Positions 55,803-64,000 of a DNA stretch of 64,000 bases are shown one piece after another (positions within the stretch are counted from its first letter, which is position 1; each line of letters starts with the position of its first letter). A program made the position numbers and the translations under genes. The stretch is taken from NCBI RefSeq assembly GCF_029962835.1, contig NC_080587.1, positions 56,139,528 to 56,203,527 of the forward strand, given 5' to 3'. The DNA comes from Magnolia sinica (Eukaryota > Streptophyta > Magnoliopsida > Magnoliales > Magnoliaceae). Under the pieces are notes generated by a model, which saw nothing but the letters and a program-made list of their open reading frames with translations, ran no database searches and was not told the DNA's origin.

Positions 55803-57250
55803 ATGGCAAGAGGAAAGAAGAAATTGCCAGCTGTAGAACCGGAGCAAAATGACCAGACTCGGTCTTCCTCACTGCTTCATGTTGAATCAGCCTTAGGGCC
55901 TTCCCAGCGTTCTCGCAATCGGGCAAGCAAGTATCGAGTTATGTAAAGCGAGATACAAGACCTGCCCGATGAAATCAACAAGATGAAGAGCAACAGGAGC
56001 CATGACAACATCTTATTCAGGAAAATACCGTTTAGGAAACGGTTGGTCCGGTAGTGGAAGCTTATTCCGCTCCGAGGAGTATGAGACTCGAGGGGTCTCA
56101 ATGTCAACTTGCTCGAGCACCAACTTCGGTTCAGAACCCTCCCCCGACCCAAATTCGAGTTCCAGCTTGAAATACAATAACTCGGGTTCCAACGAATGCC
56201 TCGGTCACCTTGGCCTTGGCACCAACAGATCTCTGCCATAAGTTAGAAAGGAGGAGGGGAAGGAGAACTCCCGAAATAGAAGACACCCAAGAGATAGTGG
56301 CTGAAAACAAAGATCCATGGGAAACACAGTTTGCGAGCTCAACAATAAGATCCTGACGCTAGAAAAGAATCAGCAGTCGTCATCAGTTCCCACCACTGTT
56401 CAAGCAATGATGGAAGAGATCGAGCCTCCCTTCACTTCTGCAATCATGAGCGAGGTGATGCCTCAGAGGTTCTGGATACCTCCCGTCATCCAATACTCTG
56501 GGTCCGGTGACCCATCCAAGTATGTGAAGGCTTATCGCTCATGGATGCCGATCTAGACAGCGACGGATGTGATGATGTGCAGAGGGTTTTCAATCACACT
56601 CACGGGATCCGCTCGGAGTTGGTACCGCCAGCTCAAACCCAACTCTATTGATTCCTTTACAGAACTCAGTCAATTATTCCTTAGCCAATTCATAAGCAAT
56701 AAGAAGAGTAAGAATCCGAATACTCATCTGTTTATCATCAAGCAAGAACCTAAGGAGTCGTTGAAGGACTACATCGCTCGTTTCAATGAGGAAGCATTGC
56801 AAGTGGAAGACTACGATGACAAGATGGTGCTCTCTGCAGTGTTTAGCGGTCTAAAAGAGGGGAAGTTCACCTTCTCCATTGGAAAAAAGACGTTAGCTGA
56901 GCTCATCACTAGGGCTCGAAAGTACGCTAATGTCGAGGAATTCTCCAACGCCCGTAAAAATGTCCAAGTAACAGAGCCGGCTTATAAAGGAAAGAGACAA
57001 AGGAACGAGGAACCTCAGCCATCTAGTAAAGGGCCAGATGATCGTGCTCCCCGCAATCATCGTCCAAGCAGAAAATTAGATGGTAAATTCCGTTCTCACA
57101 CCCCCCTTAACACATCCACCGAGCAGATTCTACTAAACATCTGAGGGTAGAAGCTTCTGAATTGGCCTGTTTGTATGAAAGTCGACCTAGATCATTGAGA
57201 AAAACACAAGTATTGCCGTTTCCATCGAGATCACGACCACAACACAGTTG
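55803..57250 (+). pseudogene. gag: gypsy C gag (broken)
   Basis: The ATG at 55803 begins MARGKKKLPAVEPE; a TAA at 55944 ends this frame. After a poorly conserved acidic part, 56440-56556 reads MPQRFWIPPVIQYSGSGDPS, and after a TAG at 56554 the capsid continues at 56569-57144: MCRGFSITLTGSARSWYRQL, FTELSQLFLSQFISNKKSKN and ESLKDYIARFNEEALQV. These are the typical Retrotrans_gag blocks of the Tat group. A knuckle-like [16 protein letters not shown] at about 57210-57258 follows in the next frame. Confidence 0.92.
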
Positions 57251-58162
57251 ACTGTGTGGACCTCAAGGATGAGATTGGGACCCTTATTCGAAAAGGTCAT
57301 CTACGCTGGTATACCAAGGAAGAAAGAACAACTAAAAAAAAAAGAGCGAGAGCAGCCGAATAACACCCTAGAGGAGCCAGCCGAAATTTGCACCATCTTC
57401 GGCGGCTCGTCCGATGGAGGAGACTCAAATCAGGCTCGAAAAACCCACTCTCGGAAGTCTGATCCGCAATACTACATCCACATGACCTACATCACGGAAG
57501 ACGATGCGTGCGGAATCCAGCATCCACACGATGACGTCCTAGTAGTTATTATGACCATAGCCAACCACAAGGTGTACCGCATCCTAGTCGACACCAAAAA
57601 CTCAGCCGATGTGATCTACTCCGATGCCTTCGAAAGAATGAGAATTCCAAGGTCACGTCTCAGACCTGTGAAGATGCTGCTACCCGGCTTTGCCGGAGAA
57701 AGGGTAATCTCCAAGGGAGCCATCTCCCTCCCTGTGACCGCAGGAGAAGGACAACATCAAGTCACTCTCATGGTAGACTTCCTCGTTGTCAACGTGCCAT
57801 CAGTACACAACGTCATTCTGGGTAGACCTTCTCTCAATGCAATGAGGGCATTCGTCTCCACTTATCATCTGATGATGAAATTCCTAGCCAAGGGCGGGAT
57901 AGGCTACCTCCGAGGCGACCAACGCGAAACTAGGAGATGTTATGCGATAGTAGTAAAGAAAGGGTCTGTGAAGCAAGCACTCACTATCAACGTCCTAGAT
58001 CCCAGAGGACCTACAGAGGATTCATCTGTGGAAGACCTGGAGAAAGTACCGCTTGATGAAGCAGACCCGAGTAAGACTGTTCAGCTCGAAACGTCGTTAA
58101 GTTCCGAGCAGCGGTCTGAAATGATGACTTTCCTACGAAAACATAGGGATGTCTTTGCATGA
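57248..58162 (+). pseudogene. pol: gypsy C protease (long open frame, active site changed)
   Basis: An open frame of 304 residues. Around residue 115 it has YRILVDTKNSADVIYSDAFE, where relatives read VDTGSSADVI; the Gly is replaced, which should abolish retropepsin activity. It continues VPSVHNVILGRPSLNAMRAF (the ILGRP block) and the Tat-type tail YHLMMKFLAKGGIGYLRGDQ. It ends where RT begins (FLRKHRDVFA, TGA at 58160). The start shown is simply the first Met of the frame; the native protein is part of Gag-Pol. Confidence 0.9.
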
Positions 58163-59040
58163 TTGCATGGGGACATGCTTGAAATCTCTCCAGATTTCAT
58201 GGTCCATAGGCTGAATGTGGACTTGGATAATAAACCTATGAAATAGAAGAGGAGATCGTTTGATGCGGAGCGGTATGAAGCCATGCTGACGAAGTCTCTA
58301 TTCTGCTTGACGCTGGCTTCATAGAGGAGGTACACTATCCTTATTAGATCACAAATGTGGTCCTCGTCAAGAAAGCCAACGGGAAATGGCGGGTCTATGT
58401 GGATTACTCGGATCTGAATAAGGCATGTCCGAAGGATAGCTTCCCGTTGCCTTGGATTGATCAGTTGGTGTACAACACAGCGGGGCATGAACTACTCTCC
58501 TTCCTGGATGCTTATTCCGGGTATAATTAGATTGCAATATATCCCCTAGAAAGGCAGAAGACTACCTTCATCACTGATAAGTGACTTTACTGTTATCGGG
58601 TCATGCCGTTTGGCTTGAAGAATGCTGGGACTACATATCAGAGGCTGGTAAATCAAATGTTCGCCAAATAAATCGAGCATACTATAGAAGTGTATGTCAA
58701 CGACATGCTTGTGAAGAGCATCAAGGTGTCCGACCACTTGGCAGACCTCAAAGAAACTTTCACCATCCTCCAAGAATACTAGATGAAGTTGAATCTCGCG
58801 AAGTGCGCATTTGGAGTTAGCTCCAGTAAATCCCTCGGGTTTCAAGTCAGCCAAAGGGGCATCAAAGCGAACCCCGACAAGATCAAAGCACTCCTTGATT
58901 TGAGTTCGTCTCAGACTATCAAGGAGATACAATGCCTCACTGGACGAGTAACAGCACTCAGACGATTCATATCTAAAGCCACAGACAAATGCCTCCCCTT
59001 ATTTTAGCAGTTGAAGGTTCATAAGAAGGCAGAATGGACG
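58160..59040 (+). pseudogene. pol: gypsy C reverse transcriptase (broken)
   Basis: Blocks in order: HRLNVDLDNKPMK, NVVLVKKANGKWRVYVDYSD, KACPKDSFPLPWIDQLV, ELLSFLDAYSGYN, YRVMPFGLKNAGTTYQRLVN, and the active site reads VYVNDMLVKSI where YVDD is required, so the catalytic Asp is changed to Asn (a G-to-A transition). Stops at 58245, 58345, 58528, 58582, 58667 and 58780 are mostly TAG. The RT tail KLNLAKCAFGVSSSKSLGF is at 58783. Confidence 0.92.
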
Positions 59041-60262
59041 TCGGACTGCGAACAAGCTTTTTAGCAGCGGAAATAGTATTTAGGTTCGTCGCCCCTACTG
59101 TTTAAGCTCGAAGAACTTAAGCCCTTATTCTTGTATCTTGCGGTCTCAGCCTCAACTGTTAGCTCGGCCCTGATTAGAGAAGTAGGGGGGAAACATCATC
59201 CCGTATACTATGTAAGCAAGGCCATGGTACCTGCCGAGACGAGATATCCGACTATTGAAAAGTTAGCACTATGTCTCATTGTCTCGGCTCGGAGGTTACG
59301 TCCGTACTTCCAGGCTCATTCAATCGTCGTCTTAACCGACTCTCCTCTCAAACAAGTCCTCCAAAGGCCCGAAGTGTGAAGTCAGTTAACCAAATGGGTC
59401 ATTGAACTTGGAGAGTTTGACGTCCAGTTCCGACTAAGAACGACAATCAAGGGTCAAGCTTTGGCTGACTTCACTGCGGAATTCACCGCCCCAAATGAAG
59501 AGGGGATCAGCGCCGAAGGTGAGATGGCTCTAAGAGGCAGTATCAGAACCATGGTGGATTCTCTATGTAGATGGGTCATCCAATGCTAAGCGTGTTGAAG
59601 CAGGGATTGTCTTAGTTGCGCCTAATTCTGCAACCATCCAGTACGCGATCAGACTTAGTTTCAAGGCATCTAACAATGAGGCTGAGTACAAGGCTCTGCT
59701 GGCCGGACTCAGGCTGGTGGCTAGTTTGGGGGTCCAGTCCATCTAGGTACGATGTGATTCCCAGTTAGTAGTGAATCACATCTCCACTGAATACGAGGCC
59801 AAGGAGACCAGAATGATTGCTTACTTGGCCAAAGCAAGGAAGCTGATAGAAAGGTTTTGGAGCTGCACTATCAATCAAATACCGAGAACAGAGAATTCCT
59901 GTGCCGACACCCTCGCAAGGCTATCCTCGACCACGGAGGGAAAGATTCCTCAGGTTATCCCCATGGAGTTCATAGAACATCTGAGTATTGACCGAACGGA
60001 TCAGGAAACGGTCAACCTGGTGGAAGTCACATCGAGCCGGATGGACCCAATTTACAATTACCTCACATCTGGTGAGATCCCCTCGGACAGGCTGGAGGCA
60101 AGACGTTTGAGGATCAGAGCTGCACGGTATATAGTCTTCGACGGGGTCTTGTATAAGAAAGGGCATTCACAGCCCTATCTCAGGTGTCTCCGACCCGATG
60201 AGGCAGATTATGTGATTCGGGAGATTCATGAAGGCATCTGTAAAAATCACTCTGGAGGCTGA
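59041..60262 (+). pseudogene. pol: gypsy C RNase H plus second (aRH) RNase H and integrase zinc finger (broken)
   Basis: The first RNase H is LYLAVSASTVSSALIREVGG, YYVSKAMVPAETRYP and VVLTDSPLKQVL (59131-59379). A linker (GQALADFTAEF) leads to the second, plant-type RNase H of the Tat lineage: IVLVAPNSATIQYAIRL, SNNEAEYKALLAGLRL, VRCDSQLVVNHI and NSCADTLARL (59600-59930). From 59771 an open frame of 163 residues runs through the tether into the integrase finger region, VIREIHEGICKNHSGG (60260). Stops at 59378, 59588 and 59745. Confidence 0.92.
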
Positions 60263-61272
60263 GCCCTGGCTCTGAAAATACTTTGCCAAGGATATTTTTG
60301 GCCGACCATCAGGGAGGACTCGAAGAACTACGTTGAAAGGTGCAACAAATGTCAATGGTATGCAGCTGTGCCGAGGCAACCTGTAGAAGAAATGACTCCC
60401 ATGAGCGGTCCGTAGCCGTTCGCTTAGTGGGGGATTGATATCATCGGACCTTTGCCTATAGGAAAAGGACAAGTCAAGTTCGCCATTGTCGTGTTGACTA
60501 CTTCACCAAGTGGGCCGAGGCTAAACCCGCTGCAAAGTTCACAGAACAGAAGGTGATCAACTTTGTCTGGAAAAATATCATCTGCCGGTTCGGGATTCCA
60601 CACACCATTGTGTCTGATAATGGCAGGCAGTTTGATAACGATAAGTTCCGAAGCATGTGCCAGGGGCTCGGCATCACAAATGCATATTCTTCGCCTCGGG
60701 ACCCCCAATCTAATGGACAGGTGGAAGCAGTTAACAAGGTCATCAAGCACCATCTCAAAATAAAATTAGAGAAAGAAAAAGACAACTGGGCCGAGGAGCT
60801 CCCATTCGTCCTCTGGGCTTACAGGACTACGGCTTAGTCATCTACTAGGGAGACCCCGTTCTCGCTTTCCTACGGTTCGGTAGCAATGATGCCAGTTAAA
60901 ATTGGCCTTCCTACAGCTCGGGTCAGAAATTATTAGGAGAACCCAAATGCCAAGCAGATTGCAGCCAACCTGGATTTACTTGAAGAAGCCAGAGACATCT
61001 CTAAGCTCTGGGTCGCTGCTCGATGTCAACAGGTAGCATGATTCTACAATTCTAAAGTCAAGTCCAGGCAGTTCCGTCCAGGGGACCTAGTCCTTCGTCG
61101 AGTCTTCCAGAACACCGCAGAGCCGGGGGTTAGGACACTCGAGCCTAATTGGGAAGGGCCGTACCGCGTGGTCTGAGCGACCAAACCTGGCTCTTACCAC
61201 TTAAAAGATCTTTAGGGCCGTCAGCTCCCCCACCCCTGGAACGCCGATCACCTAAAAGTCTACTACCCTTAA
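60263..61272 (+). pseudogene. pol: gypsy C integrase (broken)
   Basis: Finger Cys pair in VERCNKCQWYA (60330-60360); core with WGIDIIGPLP (first Asp), IVSDNGRQFDNDKF (second Asp) and QSNGQVEAVNKVIKHH (Glu), so the DDE triad is complete although frames change near 60490. The stretch 60553-60837 is one open frame. The C-terminal part has VKSRQFRPGDLVLRRVFQ, EPNWEGPYRVV and the usual end HPWNADHLKVYYP at 61272. Stops at 60415, 60427, 60836, 60935, 61039, 61175 and 61213. Confidence 0.92.
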
Positions 61273-61880
61273 TGTAATGGCCATCGAGGGCCCCCAATAA
61301 ATGTACACCTCCAAGCAACAAGCCTTTAAGGCTCTCAATAAAATTCACATCTCTTCATATCTACATGAGCGGATTATCTACTAATAAAAAGTTACCTCTC
61401 ATAAGCAGGGGTAGACATAATGAACTGATCCCTTAAAAAAGGGATTAGAACGTTATCTCATGAAAGTTCTCCAAGGCATCCCCTCATGATCAGAGGAAAA
61501 GCCCATAAGATTACCCGACTCCCTGATAGAGGAGTGGGTTTATCGTTCAACTGACAGGTCTATTAAAAGTTGTTCACCAATCGTAGGAGGAGTCGATCCC
61601 CTAAAGGCCCAATCTTAACAAACATAACCCCATAAAGTCCTACAAAACGGCATTGAGATGAGCAGACCTGCTAAGGAGTCAGCTCGGCAATGCCTCAAAA
61701 GAAGCTGACCTATCAATAAATCGGATTGGTAATCAATAATTAACAATCACCATCTGAAAAGTTAACTACGGTTAACATATTAAAAATCATCATCATCCAC
61801 ACGCCCTCTCCAGAGGATAAAAAAATGTATCATCCATCATACCACTCATTAAAAGTTTAAAAAGTTATGCAAAAAAAGAG
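61273..61880 (+). other. gypsy C spacer between pol and the antisense gene
   Basis: Non-coding on the plus strand; contains 'ataaa' words near 61300-61345 and several 'ggagtgg' / 'gattacc' phrases. It would hold the 3' end of the antisense transcript from 61891 as well as the sense transcript. No gene recognised. Confidence 0.5.
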
Positions 61881-61887
61881 ATGCTGG

Positions 61888-64000
61888 AAGTTATTTGGTC
61901 GGAGTTGGAGGAGGAGGAGCTTGGGAGGCAGGAGCTTGATCCAGGTGAGCATCTCCAGAGGGTTTCTCTCCTGCATTTTCAGGTAACAGAAGCTCTAGGT
62001 TGAGGTCTGGATACAGATCCTGGACCGCATCAATACAAGCATCGAAGCCACAGTTGTAAAACTTAGTAGCTTCAGCAGACCTCTTCTCTGAAGACTTATA
62101 TGCATCTACTGTGGCAGCCACCGCCGAGGCCAGGGAGGCCACGTCTTCAGCTCATTGGGCATCCTTTGCCTGGGAGACTGCTCTGTGCAGCACTTCCGCC
62201 GCCTTGGCTCTGGTCTGTTCCAGCACATCCCCCAATCGGGCGTTCTCCTTGGCGAGCGAGTCTGTATGAGCCCTGGCTCGGGACAACTCGGCTACATCAG
62301 CACCGCATCGGGCTTCAAGATCACTCATGACCCTCTTTAGCTAGAGCTCACGTGCCCTCCCATTATTAAGCTACCGACGTAGTTCCGCCTGCTCCATCCG
62401 GAGGAAGGTGGCCTCCTCTCGTAGGTTCCCAGCCTCTCCCCTAAGGGCTTCCACCTTGGCATCTTTCTTTGCGAGCTCCCTCAATCTCTCCCGAGTCAGA
62501 AGGAGCCTTGGGATGAACTGAACAAAAATAAAAGAATGAGCATTCGAATGCAGTAAAAACTGAAGGTAAGAAAAGGTAATAAATGTACCCGGTAGAAGAT
62601 GAAAACAATGTCATTGATGAAAGACTCGTCTGACTTGGTGAGAAGGCTTACTATCTGCTCCTCCGAGGCTTGCTTGGTAGCCCAGCGGACCAAGAAGGAC
62701 ATATGATAGCTCGACTAGAACCTCTCCCTTCTCGTGCCCACCTGAGCCGACCCTGCCACCTCCCTGGCCCTAGTCCTGCTATTGCTGAGGCCTGAGGCTC
62801 AGCCCTGAGATCATTCCCGACTTCGGGAGGGGAGAACATGGCGTCAGCCATCCGAATGGCCTCCTCCCATTCGGATGAAGATGGGACGGCTATGCAGGGC
62901 TCGGGGGCTGTGGGAGGTGCTTTAACAACATGAGGGGCGGCGACGGGGGGAAGAGTGGGAGCCGGAACATTGTCAACAGTGACCTCAGTCGCAATAGGTG
63001 ATGCAGTGACAGAAATTGGGGCCGAGGGGCCCTCACCGCGAGGAGACGCCGGCCTCCTTCGAACAGTTGTCTTTATTCGGGGCTTAGCCCTCAACATCTC
63101 CTCCACTGTCAGGGCGGCCTTCCTCCTCTGAGACCCAGAAGCGTCGGCCATGCCTGCATATAAAGTAATGAATAAGCAAACGAAATAAGAGATTCGGTCC
63201 TTCCAAAGTAAGGAGTGAAAGGAAGACTTATTGAAAGAAGTGGGGAGCAGTTTGGACTTGTAGAGTCCGGACCAGTGAAGGTTGTTGGTCGTGATCAGGT
63301 CCTACCAAGAGCGGAGGTCTCTCGAGTGCGCCCTGGCCTTGGCAACCCTATTCTTGTAGTTCGAGGAGAGGAGAGGCAAACCTCTCAGGAAGTCTACCGA
63401 AATGAAAGAAAAACTTCAATCAAATCACAACAGACAAGGAAGGGTTGTAAAAAATAAAGAATGTATGAGGTCCGACCTGGAGTGGCAAATCGGGTGGGGA
63501 CCTAAGTCCTCAAGTTCACGAGCTTCGCTGCTGACACCTCCCATTTGTCCGAAGCCCAGAACCATTTGTTCTTTCAGTCCTTGTTAAAGGATGAAAGATT
63601 CATGACCAGCCCTGACCCCTTGTTGCCGCGAGTCGCGAAGTATTACCACGGCTCTTGGCTATCATGCTTGACTAGTACAAGCTTATCAACTCCTCTGGTG
63701 TTAGTTTCGGGTTCCCGACTTGACGCTAGATGATGTAAGAAGAGATCAAAACCCTCCAGGCATTGGGGGTGAATTGGCCAGGAGCCAGTCCCAAGAAGGC
63801 CGTCAGGGCTCGGACGAAGGGGTGCATAGGAAGTCGGAGCTCACATTGCAAATCGCAAAGGAAAATGGCAACTTCCCCTTCAGCAGGAGCACCGGCGGTG
63901 TCAAGGGGCTCTGACGCCCTTATATGCACAGAGTCCAAGATCTCGAACTCCGAGCGAATCCATCCCATTTGAGACTCTACCAGGGATAATCTCCGAGGCC
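61888..64000 (-). pseudogene. antisense gene in gypsy C: Transposase_28 (PF04195)-like N-terminus, coiled-coil C-terminus
   Basis: On the minus strand, 64000-63726 encodes LSLVESQMGWIRSEFEI, then LRLPMHPFVRALTAFLGLAP and GQFTPNAWRVLISSYI. The last two blocks match the hallmark of the plant 'putative gypsy type transposon' domain (LHPF...LGLAPGQL.PN.W). Next, 63600-63520 has NKDWKNKWFWASDKWE, the next block of that domain. A Pro/Ala-rich exon (63151-62651, start MADASGSQRR) and MSFLVRWATKQASEEQIVSL follow. A GT-AG intron is likely at about 62590-62520. The last part, 62519-61891, is a charged, heptad-like stretch (RLRELAKKDAKVEALRGEAG, LARENARL-like) ending QAPASQAPPPPTPTK. A few TAG/TAA stops interrupt it. 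Its start is outside the window. Function unknown. Confidence 0.75.
62520..62592 (-). other. probable intron of the antisense gene in gypsy C
   Basis: Minus-strand sequence switches from coding ('atcttctaccg') to an AT-rich stretch beginning GGTACATTT and ending TTTTGTTCAG, then resumes as FIPRLLLTRERLREL. GT and AG borders and a T-rich 3' side fit a spliceosomal intron of about 70 bases. Confidence 0.55.

Larger units (their letters stand above)
54860..64000 (+). mobile_element. Ty3/gypsy retrotransposon 'gypsy C' (Tat lineage), 3' end outside window
   Basis: LTR, TTGGCGTCGTTTGTGAGAA primer site, gag, protease, RT, two RNase H domains and integrase follow in order to a stop at about 61270. 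At least 2.7 kb lies downstream of pol and holds a gene on the opposite strand. The primer site of TGGCGCCGTCTGTGGGAA type and the second RNase H place it in the Tat lineage. The 3' LTR is not reached. Most in-frame stops are TAG at positions where relatives have CAG or TGG. Confidence 0.92.

Noticed and set aside
1..64000. tRNA, rRNA, CRISPR array or organelle sequence
   Set aside because: tRNA-like strings such as TGGTATCAGAGC are retrotransposon primer sites; no cloverleaf, rRNA core or regularly spaced repeat-spacer array was found. The ~175-bp and 111-bp tandem repeats have no spacers.

Overview
The window is a transposon-dominated piece of a flowering-plant nuclear genome, with no convincing intact host gene. 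The evidence is plant-type Ty1/copia and Ty3/gypsy elements with tRNA-Met or TGGCGCC-type primer sites, RTE-type LINE debris, hAT relatives and MITEs, AT-rich intergenic DNA, and many TAG/TGA stops of the kind left by decay of methylated cytosines. The species cannot be named from the sequence.

Layout. 1-4.9 kb: a chromovirus-like Ty3/gypsy element on the minus strand (gypsy A), entering from the left edge, with its 5' LTR on the right and the 3' tip of an RTE LINE behind it. 5-14.8 kb: intergenic DNA with two copies of a non-autonomous hAT-like family (8128-8983, with an 8-bp target duplication, and 11174-11901). Between them lies an RTE LINE reverse-transcriptase fragment carrying a ~175-bp segment repeated five times. 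A cluster of MITEs sits at 13.1-13.9 kb. 14.8-26 kb: a decayed Tat-like Ty3 element (gypsy B, plus strand). Its 3' LTR is split by a 4026-bp palindromic foldback element with ~1.9-kb arms and a 9-bp target duplication.

30.1-47.6 kb: a nest of insertions. An old Ty1/copia element on the minus strand (copia A) is delimited by matching LTRs and a CAACT duplication. It is split by a 12.7-kb insert flanked by an 11-bp direct repeat. That insert holds a second, diverged long inverted repeat, which in turn holds a complete but dead Ty1/copia element on the plus strand (copia B, 32330-37546, 625-bp LTRs, CATTT duplication). Copia A itself landed in an older ~111-bp repeat that also occurs at 28.4-28.7 kb.

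47.6-54.8 kb: intergenic DNA with two MITEs and a hAT relic that has a BED-finger-like stretch. 54.86-64 kb: a large Tat-lineage Ty3 element on the plus strand (gypsy C). It has LTR, TGGCGCC-like primer site, gag, protease, RT, dual RNase H and integrase. Downstream of pol it carries an antisense multi-exon gene with a Transposase_28/PF04195-like N-terminus and a coiled-coil tail; the 3' LTR lies beyond the window.

Nearly all coding capacity is retroelement gag/pol, and every copy carries stops or frameshifts. The main value of the window is its stratigraphy: insertion order can be read from target duplications and LTR divergence. It also holds two giant inverted repeats that could fold into hairpin RNA, an amplified LINE segment, and an antisense gene inside a retrotransposon.
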